A DNA stretch of 64,000 bases. Source: Saprospiraceae bacterium. GTDB taxonomy: Bacteria > Bacteroidota > Bacteroidia > Chitinophagales > Saprospiraceae. The stretch is from NCBI GenBank assembly GCA_016706365.1, contig JADJJU010000008.1:218598-282597 (forward strand), given 5' to 3'. This document shows positions 47,858 to 57,872 of this stretch, one piece after another. How positions within the stretch are numbered: the first letter of the stretch is position 1; the number at the start of each line of letters is the position of its first letter. The notes beneath the pieces were generated by a model. It searched no databases, was not told where the DNA came from, and saw nothing but the letters and a program-made list of their open reading frames with translations. A program made the translations under genes and the position numbers.

Positions 47858-49957
47858 ATGCGATATGCTATTCTCATCCTACTTTTATGGTATGCTGATT
47901 TAACACTTGCTCAGGATAGATATATTACACTGGAAAACAGTGTAAATTTATTGATGAGCAAGGTTTCAAAAGGAAGCACTGTTTCCGATACCGCCTCACT
48001 TGAATATGCTCTGGCTTTAAGAGATAGCATTCATAGAGCAGGGTTCAAAGATCTGGAAGCTGAAGTTTTGATTACAATTGGAAAACTACATCAGCAATTG
48101 GGCAGGATGGGAAGCGCTGAAAGTTTCTACAAATCAGCAATGGTACTTGGCAGCCAGCACAAGGACAGCTTGTGGGTTGCAGAGCTCTGGGACAGATTGG
48201 GAGATTTCTATGCTCTGGAAGAAAGAAACTATGTGGCACTTGATTGTCAGTTAAAATCTCTGGAGTTGTTGGAAAAATATGATTCCAGCAGATTGAAAAT
48301 TGCTGATAGTTATTACAGTATTGCAAGAGCATATATTCAGCTGGGCGAATTAGATATAGCGGAGAAATATTTGGACCGGGCAACTTTATTAAAATCGGAA
48401 CTCAGAGATACTCTGCGCCTGGGAATCATCACCACTCTTCAAGCGGATATTTACAGGAAAAGAGGACAATATGACTTAGCTGAGCAAAATTACCTTAAGG
48501 ATATTCCTAAGCGACAGAATCAATCCAATTATGAAGGCTTAACAGTCAGTTATCTGGGATTAGCTCAAAATTATTTTGATTGGGGGAAATATCAGGAAGC
48601 TGAAATTCATTACAAAAAAGCATTGCAAGCTGCAGAGACAATCAAGCGTCAAAGGAATATCAATTTGATTTTACTCAGACTTGGTGAATTATACATCAAA
48701 ACAAATCAGATCGGGGAAGCCAAAAAAGTATTTAGTCGCGCCGTTGAAAATAGTGCTCAGATTGATTCCAGAATTTATCAAATCAACGGTTACAGAAATC
48801 TTTATCAACTGGCAAAAGATGAGGGTGACTTGAAGACTGCTTTGGAATATATGGAATTGTATACTGCTGTAACTGATAGTTCTGCCAAGGAGTCCCTTGC
48901 TTTAAAGATGGAAGATCTCAAAGCTTCATTTACCCTGCAGGAGAGAGAATCAGAAATCTCAAGACTGGATGCAGAAAACAAAAAAGGCCGGCAATTACAA
49001 GGATTCTTAATTGCCGGAATATTGCTGTTATTAGCTCTCATCACTGCTATGATCCTCTTGTATCAATCAAGAAAAAAGGCATTGAAGCTAGTCCGGGAAG
49101 AACAACACCACACAAAAAAATTATTAACTGAAAAGGAACAATTGTTGGAAGATCTTCAGCAATCAAATATTCAATTAATCCATTCTGAGAAAATGGCATC
49201 ATTGGGTATTATGACTGCCGGAATTGCCCATGAACTCAACAATCCCGTAAATTCCATCATCACAGCTGTTGAGGCTTTGAAGATGGACCACAGTGAACTA
49301 CTTCCTATTTTTGAGTTGCTCAGCAATTTGAAAAAGGATGAATTGAGTGATCATAATAGATTCATTGAACTGCAAGGAATGCTTGAGGCGATTAATTTTC
49401 AATTTCTGTCCAAAGAAGTGAGCAGCTTGATGAAAACCATAACTAACGGTGCTCACAGGACGGCCGTTATTGTGTCCGGCTTAAAGACATTTTCCAGAGA
49501 TACGGGTGATCAATTTATTCCTGTGAGAATTGAATCAGGAATAGAAACTGCTTTAACTTTATTGCACCACAAACTGAATGAAGATATTAGAATTGTCAAA
49601 TCATACAATACCAGCCGGGAAATCAATTGTCAGGTCAGCAGAATTAATCAGGTATTTCTAAATATCCTGGACAATGCCATATTTGCGATTGAAGAAAAAG
49701 GACAGATAGACATCCAAACATTTGAAACTGCTGAGCATATTATTATTAAAATCAAAGACAATGGAAAGGGCATGGATGCGCAAACAAAAAACCGAATTTT
49801 TGAGCCATTTTTTTCTTCTAAGGAGGTTGGATCAGGAACCGGTCTGGGTCTCTCTATTAGTTATGGAATTATAAAACAACACAAAGGAAGTATCGTGGTT
49901 GATTCTTCCCCGGGGGCCGGAACTACATTTACTATTTCGCTGCCATTTTCAGTTTAA
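47858..49957 (+). CDS. TPR-containing sensor histidine kinase
   Basis: A 699-residue kinase. Signal peptide (to LTLAQ), then about 350 residues of periplasmic TPR repeats (AEKYLDRATLLKSEL; AEIHYKKALQAAE) and a transmembrane helix at about 382-402. A coiled-coil linker leads to the kinase core: H-box GIAHELNNPVNSI (His458), N-box NQVFLNILDNAIFAI, and G-boxes DNGKGMD and GSGTGLGLSISYG. The TPR-TM-kinase design is typical of Bacteroidota. It is followed by the REC-kinase hybrid gene, so phosphate or protein signalling between the two is likely. Confidence 0.9.
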   Translation: MRYAILILLLWYADLTLAQDRYITLENSVNLLMSKVSKGSTVSDTASLEYALALRDSIHRAGFKDLEAEVLITIGKLHQQLGRMGSAESFYKSAMVLGSQHKDSLWVAELWDRLGDFYALEERNYVALDCQLKSLELLEKYDSSRLKIADSYYSIARAYIQLGELDIAEKYLDRATLLKSELRDTLRLGIITTLQADIYRKRGQYDLAEQNYLKDIPKRQNQSNYEGLTVSYLGLAQNYFDWGKYQEAEIHYKKALQAAETIKRQRNINLILLRLGELYIKTNQIGEAKKVFSRAVENSAQIDSRIYQINGYRNLYQLAKDEGDLKTALEYMELYTAVTDSSAKESLALKMEDLKASFTLQERESEISRLDAENKKGRQLQGFLIAGILLLLALITAMILLYQSRKKALKLVREEQHHTKKLLTEKEQLLEDLQQSNIQLIHSEKMASLGIMTAGIAHELNNPVNSIITAVEALKMDHSELLPIFELLSNLKKDELSDHNRFIELQGMLEAINFQFLSKEVSSLMKTITNGAHRTAVIVSGLKTFSRDTGDQFIPVRIESGIETALTLLHHKLNEDIRIVKSYNTSREINCQVSRINQVFLNILDNAIFAIEEKGQIDIQTFETAEHIIIKIKDNGKGMDAQTKNRIFEPFFSSKEVGSGTGLGLSISYGIIKQHKGSIVVDSSPGAGTTFTISLPFSV

Positions 49958-50042
49958 GCATTCCAGGCAAAAATAAAAGAGTAAACCCCGGTATATAATT
50001 TGCAGCATTTGCTTGATATTGCTGCATGATACTAATTCTGGA

Positions 50043-51050
50043 ATGACAATGCCATTTTCAATATTATATCTCGATGATGAAACAGATAATCTGACTTCAT
50101 TTTATGCGGTTTTCAGAAGGAACTATGACGTACATATAGCTGAAAATGCAAACGATGCCTGGATAATATTGGAGAAGCACCCGATAGACTTGCTTATAAG
50201 TGATCAGAGAATGCCCGGACAAACGGGTGTTGAATTTTTGGAACAGGTAGAATCCCGTTTTCCAAAGATTCTCAGAATGATACTTACTGGTTATAGTGAT
50301 ATGGAAATGATCATTGATGCAATCAACAGGGGCAAAATATATTATTACATAAGAAAGCCCTGGCGGCTGGATGAGATGAAAATAATTCTGGAAAATGCCC
50401 TTAATTTTGTGAAACTGAGCCGCGAAAATCACCGGCTTGAATTGGAAAAACAAGAACTCATTCTCGACAATCTAAAAAAAGAAAAAGAGCAAATCGCCGG
50501 CCAGTATGAAGTTCTTAAAAACCAGATTAATCCACATTTTCTGTTTAATTGCATGAATACATTGACTTCACTGATCGCCAGTAATCCTGGCGATGCAATT
50601 GTATTCAGTACCAGGTTTTCAAAAATGTACAGGCAATTGCTGGAATATGGAGAATACCCACTTATCTCCCTTGATAGTGAATTAGAACTGACTCATAATT
50701 ATATTTTTCTGCAAAAAATTCGTTTTGGAGAGCTCATAAGACTTGAGCATTCTATTCCCAATACCAATTTCGAGATCCCACCATTTGCTATTCAGGGATT
50801 GGTAGAGAATGCTATCAAGCATAATATCATCTCCGGCTCGAATCCATTGTTGATCAGCATTCGGATGGATGTAACAGATTTGGAGATCAGCAATAATTTG
50901 ACTTTGAAAAACACAAATGAAAACTCCACCGGGATTGGACTTTCAAATTTGGCTAAAAGATATAGCCTGCTTACAGGAAAAGAAATCTCGATTTTAAAAA
51001 CAAAAGAGCGATTTATGGTCAGACTACCTCTGATTGAAAAAGCAATTTAA
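50043..51050 (+). CDS. Response-regulator/LytS-type histidine kinase hybrid
   Basis: About 335 residues from the ATG at 50043; an upstream TTG at 50013 is less likely. The N-terminal receiver domain has the acidic pair (LDDE), phosphoacceptor Asp54 (LLISDQRMPG) and a conserved lysine in IRKPW. A coiled coil of about 30 residues leads to a His_kinase domain (PF06580 type) with QINPHFLFN (His165), then an ATPase domain with GLVENAIKHN. Receiver and cytosolic LytS-like kinase in one chain make it a relay step without a membrane anchor. The LytTR regulator gene starts 11 bases downstream. Confidence 0.87.
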   Translation: MTMPFSILYLDDETDNLTSFYAVFRRNYDVHIAENANDAWIILEKHPIDLLISDQRMPGQTGVEFLEQVESRFPKILRMILTGYSDMEMIIDAINRGKIYYYIRKPWRLDEMKIILENALNFVKLSRENHRLELEKQELILDNLKKEKEQIAGQYEVLKNQINPHFLFNCMNTLTSLIASNPGDAIVFSTRFSKMYRQLLEYGEYPLISLDSELELTHNYIFLQKIRFGELIRLEHSIPNTNFEIPPFAIQGLVENAIKHNIISGSNPLLISIRMDVTDLEISNNLTLKNTNENSTGIGLSNLAKRYSLLTGKEISILKTKERFMVRLPLIEKAI

Positions 51051-51061
51051 ATTACATATCG

Positions 51062-51817
51062 ATGATTAATGTATTGATTGTAGAAGATGAAAAACCTGCC
51101 CAGGAATATCTTATCAGGTTATTGACCCAATTGCATTTTGACATCAATATTCTAGCTATAAAGTCCGATATTAAAAGCACTGTAATCTGGTTAAAGAGCC
51201 ATGTGGCAGACTTAATTTTCATGGATATTCAACTCGCAGACGGTGTCAGTTTTAAAATTTTTGATGAAATAGAAGTGCGAACTCCGGTAATATTTACTAC
51301 TGCCTTTGATCAGTATGCAATTAAAGCTTTCAAATTCAACAGCATTGATTATTTACTAAAGCCAATAGATCCTGATGATTTAAAAAAGAGTCTTGAGAAG
51401 TTTAGTAATAACAGATCTCAAATTTCCCCACTTATGCTCAGAGAATTTCTCAAACAAGTTCATCCGGTAAAAAATCCATATCAGGAACGGTTTGTGGTAT
51501 TCGTAGGTGAAAAGCTTTTAAGCATAATCATCAATCAAATTGCCTATTTTGAAGCTGAAGACAGATATGTATATCTGGTAAAAAAAGATGGATCACGGTA
51601 CATTGTCAATTATAATTTATCTGATCTGATCCAGAAGCTGGATCCAAAAAGATTTTTCAGACTCAACCGGAGTTTTATAGCCGGATTTGATGCCATACGC
51701 TCAATGCACCATTTATCTAAAAGCAGAATAAAAGTTGAGCTCATTCCAGCTGCAAAACGTGAAGTTATTGTGAGTAATATCCAGGCATCCGGGTTTAAGC
51801 ATTGGCTAAATCAATAA
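51062..51817 (+). CDS. LytTR-family response regulator
   Basis: A 251-residue transcriptional regulator. The receiver domain (residues 1-115) has the acidic pocket VEDE, Asp55 in LIFMDIQL and Lys in DYLLKPID. The LytTR DNA-binding domain (about 145-250) has IAYFEAEDRYVYLV, KRFFRLNRSFIAG and a late KREVIVS. Such regulators bind direct repeats upstream of their targets. Being 11 bases from the hybrid kinase, it is its likely partner. Confidence 0.92.
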   Translation: MINVLIVEDEKPAQEYLIRLLTQLHFDINILAIKSDIKSTVIWLKSHVADLIFMDIQLADGVSFKIFDEIEVRTPVIFTTAFDQYAIKAFKFNSIDYLLKPIDPDDLKKSLEKFSNNRSQISPLMLREFLKQVHPVKNPYQERFVVFVGEKLLSIIINQIAYFEAEDRYVYLVKKDGSRYIVNYNLSDLIQKLDPKRFFRLNRSFIAGFDAIRSMHHLSKSRIKVELIPAAKREVIVSNIQASGFKHWLNQ

Positions 51818-51962
51818 GAAATATAAATATGGCATGAGGACACAAAAAGACGCCTAATTGAATCTTAATGTTAGAAATCAGTTTTCACAGGGATTGTAAT
51901 ATTAAATCCTTGAATAGAATATTTACTTTTACACCTTTCTATAACGCACTTAATTCATTCCA

Positions 51963-54900
51963 ATGCAACTGAATGGTACACTTCTGTCTGTTACAATTTC
52001 CATCGTAATTCTTTTTTTGACCTTTGATGTATCTGCTCAACTAGTAGATAAAGGAGCACCGATCAGCTGGAATGGAAAAATTAGCCCCAAGAAAAAGGAT
52101 AATGTAATTAAAATGCCTCAATTTGATTTGCAGGCAGTACTTCGGGAAGATGCTGTCAATGATAAAGACAAAACTAAGCCATGGCGTTTTGGATATAATC
52201 ATGAAGTAAATTTTGGAACTGAAAATTCCGGAGAATGGATTGACCTAAAAAATGGTGGCAAAATATGGCTGCTTAATATCTATTCTCCCGGTGCAAAAAC
52301 TATTAATGTCATTTTTGATCAGTTTTATATCCCTGAAGGAGCCTATCTCCAAATGTACAACCGTGACAGAAAGCATCTTGTGGGTGCGTATACACATATT
52401 TTGAATAATGAAGCACAGATTTTAGGAACAGAACTGGTTCAGGGAGATTATATCACTCTCGAATATTATGAGCCGGCTAACACGAAAGAAAATGTCAAAT
52501 TAAACATAGGAACCGTCACTCATGGATATCGCAGCCTGTCTCTTTTGACCGAAAAAATGATGAAAGATCTTAATGATTCAGGAGCTTGCAATATAGACGT
52601 GCTTTGTCCTTTGGGTAATGGCTGGAACAATCAAATCCGTTCAGTAGGCATGATAATAGTCAATGGAAATTCTGGGTGTTCCGGAGCGCTGATCAATAAT
52701 ACAGCAGGAGATGGAAGACCTTTCTTTCTTACGGCGGATCATTGTCTTGGTAATCCATCCAACTGGGTATTTAGATTCAACTGGCATAGCACGGCACCAT
52801 CTTGTGCATCAAATATTCCAAGTGGGGACGGGCCATATTTTCAATCCACATTTACCTCTACTCTTCGGGCAAGCAGTGAAGGATCTGATTTTGCACTGGT
52901 AGAATTAAATGACAATATTCCTGCAGAATGGGGAGTATATTTTGCGGGCTGGGACAGAACTGATATTGCGCCTTCATTCACATTAGGAATCCACCACCCG
53001 GCAGGAGATATAAAGAAAATTTGCAGAGATGACAATGCACCTACTAAGACAACAGATGGTGCCGCCCAAGTGTGGAGAATAAACGAGTGGGAACATGGAG
53101 TCACCGAACCGGGATCATCCGGCTCGCCGCTTTTTGACCCGGCAGGCAGAATTATTGGACAACTTTTCGGAGGTCTTGCTGCATGTATCAGCAGCAATTC
53201 TACCCAAAATAATGGGGAACATGATGTTTATGGAAGGTTTGGAATTTCATGGAATGGAAGTAGTGCCAGTACCAGACTTAGAGACTGGTTGGATCCAAAT
53301 AATACTGAATTGATGATTTTGGAGGGTTATGATCCCGCATTATCCAATGCAGCTATCGATGTGACCTTGCTCAGTGCCGGTAATCCATCCTCGCCTTCCT
53401 GCACATCTGCGATTGAACTACAGCCAAGAATTCGAAATCTGGGATCTGTCACCATAACTCAAATGCAAATCGAAGTTCGAAATGGAGCAAATTTATTACT
53501 GGAATTTCCATGGACAGGATCGCTGGAATCAGGAGATATAATTACTATTGAATTACCTGCATTTGATTTCCCGGCTGGTTTGAATCAACTGACAATGAAT
53601 GTGTTGGATCCCAATGGATTGCAGGATGAAAATCCCTTAAATAATACATTGGATTTCAATCTGACTGTAGTAGAAGATGGAGAAGAGACTGTGTTTACTC
53701 TTATGACTGATTGCTTTGGGACAGAAATTGCATGGGGTATCGCCGATATTAATGGTAATATTATAGCAGAGGGCGGCCCATATGAAGATATTTCAGGAGG
53801 TGAAACCATAGAACGGGAAATTTGTCTTGCCGAAGGATGTTATACATTTGTTATTATTGACTCTTTTGGTGATGGATTATTCGGTAGTCAATACAACGAA
53901 TGTAATGTGGATGGAAACTATTTTATGTTGGATGCAGAAGGAAATGTACTCTTTGAAATGACGGCTCCGAATGGAGATTTTGGAGAGGAAGCTATTCATA
54001 ATTTCTGCATCGAAGGTCAAACTTTGGTTCCTTCTTTTGCATCTTCTTCTCAAAACATTTGCAGGGGCCAGTCTGTACAATTTGAAGACAGTAGTACAGG
54101 AGATCCTACATCCTGGATATGGACATTTCCCGGAGGGTCACCGGAGATGTCTGATAATCAAAATCCTAATGTTACTTATAATTTCCCTGGAACATATGCT
54201 GTTACCCTTCAGATTTCAAATGGTCAAAATACAGAAAGTATAACCATCACAGACTACATTACTGTGGGCGATACTCCTGAAGTTTCCATCTCCCAAACCG
54301 GGGAATTTTCCTGCACTAATAATTGTACCGGAGAACTTCTTGCAATTGTGACAGGAGGAACTGCGCCATACAACTACCTATGGTCTAATGGAGCTACTAC
54401 AGACATCATTTCTAATTTGTGTTATGCCCCCTCATTTTTCGTCATTGTTACAGATGCCGCAGGTTGCGTTGCTGACAGGGCAATCGAAATAGAACAAAAT
54501 GATGCCATTATTCTGGAAATGGAATTGGATATCAATTGTGCAGACTCAAGTGCTTGTGCGCAATTATTTATAAATGGAGGGGAAGAGCCATATATCATAA
54601 CCTGGAGCACCGGACAAAGCGATACATTGTCAGTATGCGAGCTTCCTGTAGGAGAACATTCCGTGTCCGTTGAGGATGCTAATGGTTGTAGCAGTACTTT
54701 TGAGTTTACAATATTTCCATTTGCCCCATTAATCATTACTGCTGATATTACTCATGGAGAATGCTCTGATGAATGCAGTGGAGTTATTATTACTTCAGTA
54801 AGCGGTACTGAGCCGTTTTCCTATAACTGGAGCAATGGTTCTGAATCTCCAAATGAAGATAATTTATGCCCGGGGGAATATCGCCTTACGGTTACAGATG

Positions 54901-55904
54901 GAAATGGATGTTCTGCTGATACAGCTTTTTTAATTGAGGGTACTTTTATTGACCTGAATCTGACGCTGGACCATATCGGTTGCAATGAAGAAACAGGCTG
55001 TGCATCCATTAATCCGGCAGGTGGAACAGCTCCATATATAATTACATGGAGTACAGGACAATCAGATACAACTACTATATGCAATCTAGAAGCCGGAGTA
55101 TATGTTGTGACTGTTGTGGATCAAAATGGTTGCCAAAGAGTCAGAGAATTCAGAATAGAAATGCAATCTGAATTTAATGTTGAATTCGATGTAATAGATG
55201 AAAAATGCTTTAATGAATGTGATGGTCGCATCGTCATACAGGGAAGCCAATCGAATACATATGTTTGGTCTGAAAATATTTCTAACGGGCCTGCTGCCGA
55301 CAGTCTTTGTGCAGGGCAGTATTCTGTTACAGTTACCAACGAACAGGGATGCACCAGAGTTTTGCAATTCGAGATAGAAGCCGGAGATGAGGCACCTGTC
55401 GCATCTTTTACAGCTTCCTCTGTTCATGTGAATATTAATGTAGATCCAAGAGTCTCATTCACAAACGAAAGTGAAGGAGCTGACAGGTATGAATGGAGTT
55501 TTGGTGACGGAACGGGCTCCGATGATGAAAATCCTGGTCACACTTATACAGAAGTAGGAGAGTATCTTGTAATACTTTATGCCATTAATGGAAGCTGTAT
55601 CAAAACTGATTCAATTGTGATAATTGTTGATGAAATGGTAGGAACAAATAACATTGAACTTCATTCTAATATCCTGTTATTCCCTAATCCGGCTAATGAT
55701 CGGGTTTCATTCAAATTGAATGGAAATCTGCTTGCATCTTCTGTTGAGATCATCCATATGAATGGCTCAATTCTTCAAAAACAAGTCATTGACACAATGA
55801 ATAATTTCAATGTGGCAATTGATAGAATTCCGGGCGGCGTATATTTTGTAAGAATTCAGACGAATGCCGGGGTGGCAATTAAGAAATTGATTGTTCAGAA
55901 TTAA
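51963..55904 (+). CDS. Secreted lysyl-endopeptidase-like serine protease with PKD and SprB-like domains, T9SS tail
   Basis: An intact 1313-residue protein. A signal peptide (to DVSA) and an N-terminal propeptide lead to a chymotrypsin-fold protease at about 205-445 with His260 (FLTADHCLG), Asp309 (GSDFALVEL) and Ser386 (PGSSGSPLF), the pattern of Achromobacter-type lysyl endopeptidase. Cysteines are spaced for disulphides. Downstream lie a CARDB-like domain (about 465-570), a PKD domain (about 690-775), four or so SprB-like repeats, a second PKD domain (FGDGTGSDDENPGHTY) and a T9SS tail (LLFPNPANDRVSFKLN to GGVYFVRIQ). It is expected to act extracellularly. It follows the LytTR regulator by about 145 bases. 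Confidence 0.9.
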   Translation: MQLNGTLLSVTISIVILFLTFDVSAQLVDKGAPISWNGKISPKKKDNVIKMPQFDLQAVLREDAVNDKDKTKPWRFGYNHEVNFGTENSGEWIDLKNGGKIWLLNIYSPGAKTINVIFDQFYIPEGAYLQMYNRDRKHLVGAYTHILNNEAQILGTELVQGDYITLEYYEPANTKENVKLNIGTVTHGYRSLSLLTEKMMKDLNDSGACNIDVLCPLGNGWNNQIRSVGMIIVNGNSGCSGALINNTAGDGRPFFLTADHCLGNPSNWVFRFNWHSTAPSCASNIPSGDGPYFQSTFTSTLRASSEGSDFALVELNDNIPAEWGVYFAGWDRTDIAPSFTLGIHHPAGDIKKICRDDNAPTKTTDGAAQVWRINEWEHGVTEPGSSGSPLFDPAGRIIGQLFGGLAACISSNSTQNNGEHDVYGRFGISWNGSSASTRLRDWLDPNNTELMILEGYDPALSNAAIDVTLLSAGNPSSPSCTSAIELQPRIRNLGSVTITQMQIEVRNGANLLLEFPWTGSLESGDIITIELPAFDFPAGLNQLTMNVLDPNGLQDENPLNNTLDFNLTVVEDGEETVFTLMTDCFGTEIAWGIADINGNIIAEGGPYEDISGGETIEREICLAEGCYTFVIIDSFGDGLFGSQYNECNVDGNYFMLDAEGNVLFEMTAPNGDFGEEAIHNFCIEGQTLVPSFASSSQNICRGQSVQFEDSSTGDPTSWIWTFPGGSPEMSDNQNPNVTYNFPGTYAVTLQISNGQNTESITITDYITVGDTPEVSISQTGEFSCTNNCTGELLAIVTGGTAPYNYLWSNGATTDIISNLCYAPSFFVIVTDAAGCVADRAIEIEQNDAIILEMELDINCADSSACAQLFINGGEEPYIITWSTGQSDTLSVCELPVGEHSVSVEDANGCSSTFEFTIFPFAPLIITADITHGECSDECSGVIITSVSGTEPFSYNWSNGSESPNEDNLCPGEYRLTVTDGNGCSADTAFLIEGTFIDLNLTLDHIGCNEETGCASINPAGGTAPYIITWSTGQSDTTTICNLEAGVYVVTVVDQNGCQRVREFRIEMQSEFNVEFDVIDEKCFNECDGRIVIQGSQSNTYVWSENISNGPAADSLCAGQYSVTVTNEQGCTRVLQFEIEAGDEAPVASFTASSVHVNINVDPRVSFTNESEGADRYEWSFGDGTGSDDENPGHTYTEVGEYLVILYAINGSCIKTDSIVIIVDEMVGTNNIELHSNILLFPNPANDRVSFKLNGNLLASSVEIIHMNGSILQKQVIDTMNNFNVAIDRIPGGVYFVRIQTNAGVAIKKLIVQN

Positions 55905-56108
55905 GGAATTACTGGAAGCGGTGATGTTTTTTGCACCTTCGGCTTAAAAGGTGATGTTTTTTCAGGGGACAGACCCTGAAAAAGTAATAGCGAGGTTCGC
56001 TTTACTCACTGCGCTACAAGTGTCTCTTTAGCCACTTGTTCTGCAAATATGGCTGTGTCCCTTATGCGAAGCTTTGCCCAACTGTGGTGAGGGGTTGTTG
56101 GTCTTTAA

Positions 56109-56128
56109 TCCGGGTCAGGAGACCCGGA
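56109..56128 (+). repeat. Twin-hairpin intergenic repeat, copy 2 (second hairpin only)
   Basis: TCCGGGTCAGGAGACCCGGA forms an eight-pair stem with an AGGA loop and is followed by CCATCGTCG, as in the third copy. The first hairpin is missing; the sequence ACTGTGGTGAGGGG stands in its place. Confidence 0.65.
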
Positions 56129-56374
56129 CCATCGTCGAGTTATTAAGGAGGTTTTGAGTTATGAAGAGCATCTTCTCACCGGCTGTTCACCAAAGGCCAA
56201 AATAATTTGCAAATTTTTCGTTTTCGGCAGCAAGAAATGAATCTTCAATATCAAGTCTGTACTTGAATTTGACATTTAAATTGGCAAATTTATATAACCA
56301 TCCCTCCAAATATCTCCTAAGCCACTAGTTCGGCAGGCGTAGCTGTTTTACTATGTCCGAAACTTTGTAACACA

Positions 56375-56448
56375 GCGTCTGGAGACGCCAGCTTGTGGAG
56401 AGAGTGAGTATTGAGTGTGCGTTTTTAATCCGGGTCAGGAGACCCGGA
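56375..56448 (+). repeat. Twin-hairpin intergenic repeat, copy 3
   Basis: GCGTC-TGGA-GACGC (56375-56388) and TCCGGGTC-AGGA-GACCCGGA (56429-56448) are 40 bases apart, with AGCTTGTG directly after the first stem. This is the same design as at 6584-6658, 50 kb away. Confidence 0.7.
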
Positions 56449-56551
56449 CCATCGTCGTGTGATTAAGAAGATGTTGAGTAGGAATAAGCAACTTTTTTCG
56501 ACTGTTCGCCAATTGCCAAAAGCTAACAGCTAAAAGCCAACGAGCTGTTTC

Positions 56552-57529
56552 TTACCCTTTTGGAGGAGTATACCGCTCTACAGTATTATCCGCTTTAGGG
56601 ATCGTCCTGAGATATTTGTAGATAGAAGCGAGATCCGATTCTTCCATATCTGCATACATCATCCAGGGCATTATTGTTTGCATCGTGCCTGGTTCTACTT
56701 TTGGAGGAGTATATGTTGAAGGGGAATATGATTTAAATTTATCGATAAACATCTCTTCAGTCCAGGCCCCAATTCCTGTCATATCTGAAGTGATATTTGG
56801 AGTCCTTAGGATGCTGCCGTCTGGAAATCCAAATTCTCTTCCGCCTCCGCATAGAGGACCCACCATTTCGCCTTTTTCAAATTTTGTATGACATTCTCCA
56901 CACGAAGCTGCAATAAACATATATTCTCCATAAGCAAGTTCGTCTGAAGGATCCGGCTTTTTCATAGGTGAGGCAGCCACGGGCATGGTGCGAAGTATGA
57001 AGTTAAAAGGGAAATCCGCTTTTGATTCAGGGAATTTTCCGTCTTTGGGTTCTAAAGTACGCAAATATGCAATTACAGCTTCGATGTCCTCAGGGGCCAT
57101 TTTACCATAATTGTGGTATGGCATAACCGGGAAAATAGGCTCACCATCTCTTTTTACTCCTGTGGTAATCAGTCTGAATAATTCACCATCGGTCCAATCA
57201 CCAATGCCGGCGGGAGTAATATTTCTGGAATAAAATACACCGGGAAAACCCATTGCCTGATCAAATTTTTCACCCCCTGCCGCTTCAGTTCCGGGTTTAG
57301 GAGGGCCGGAATATAAGGTAAAATCTCTTTGAGAATGACAGTCAATACATTGAAATACATGCCATGCCAGGTATTTGCCATATTCGACCTTTTCAGGGGT
57401 ACTTTCTACTTTCAAGTCAGCAGGATCACCGACGTTGGGCAACATAGTATTGACATAAACTGCGGCACCACCTACTACCAAAATCAAAAGTAATACAATT
57501 AATAAGAGGGCTTTTTTCAGGGTTTTCAT
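56552..57529 (-). CDS. Membrane-anchored dihaem cytochrome c
   Basis: A 325-residue protein with an N-terminal transmembrane anchor (about 5-27) and two cytochrome c domains. Haem sites are CIDCH (Cys61, Cys64, His65) and CGECH (Cys210, Cys213, His214). Candidate axial methionines are in MPYHNYGKM and MPWMMYADM. Each domain has the IAYLRTL/IYKYLRTI helix near its end. Such proteins carry electrons in the periplasm, often to or from a dehydrogenase or terminal oxidase. No partner gene is adjacent, so the redox partner is unknown. Confidence 0.88.
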   Translation of the reverse strand: MKTLKKALLLIVLLLILVVGGAAVYVNTMLPNVGDPADLKVESTPEKVEYGKYLAWHVFQCIDCHSQRDFTLYSGPPKPGTEAAGGEKFDQAMGFPGVFYSRNITPAGIGDWTDGELFRLITTGVKRDGEPIFPVMPYHNYGKMAPEDIEAVIAYLRTLEPKDGKFPESKADFPFNFILRTMPVAASPMKKPDPSDELAYGEYMFIAASCGECHTKFEKGEMVGPLCGGGREFGFPDGSILRTPNITSDMTGIGAWTEEMFIDKFKSYSPSTYTPPKVEPGTMQTIMPWMMYADMEESDLASIYKYLRTIPKADNTVERYTPPKG

Positions 57530-57872
57530 ACGCTTTATTTAAAATCATTGAATAAGCTTCCCGCGCTATTATTCCGATTTCTCCTCTAAGAAATTCCGCC
57601 TATTTTCTTACCCTGCATTCCAAAGTTCGGAGTACTAGCTGACTATCAAGTGCCTTTACTTGAAACAATAAATTTACATATTATTTCATATTGTGGTTAT
57701 ATACAAACAAAATTTTTAAGGTGTTTCTGAAGGCTATTGTTTCGGGAGTATTAAGTATTGATTAATTGATTTGCAGGTCATTCTATATATCCCCAATTCT
57801 ATATTTCTTTGGTTGTGTTAGAGGATTTCTGTCTTGTCACATTTCATTATCCATTTTGATTACATCAATATT
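57530..57872. other. Divergent intergenic region
   Basis: No gene is seen between the cytochrome gene and the acetyltransferase. A weak inverted repeat TCAAGT-GCCTTT-ACTTGA (57646-57663) is the only structure I noticed. The region must hold promoters for both neighbours. Confidence 0.5.

Larger units (their letters stand above)
55905..56551. other. Gene-free region with tandemly duplicated repeats
   Basis: No gene is visible. Two related segments, about 56035-56210 and 56330-56540, share TAGCCACTNGTTC, CGAAxCTTTG, the CCGGGTC hairpin, GACCATCGTCG and CTGTTCxCCAA sequences, indicating a local duplication about 320 bases apart. Near 55985 there is also a loose copy of the GTGAGCGTAGCGAACC repeat. 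Confidence 0.65.
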
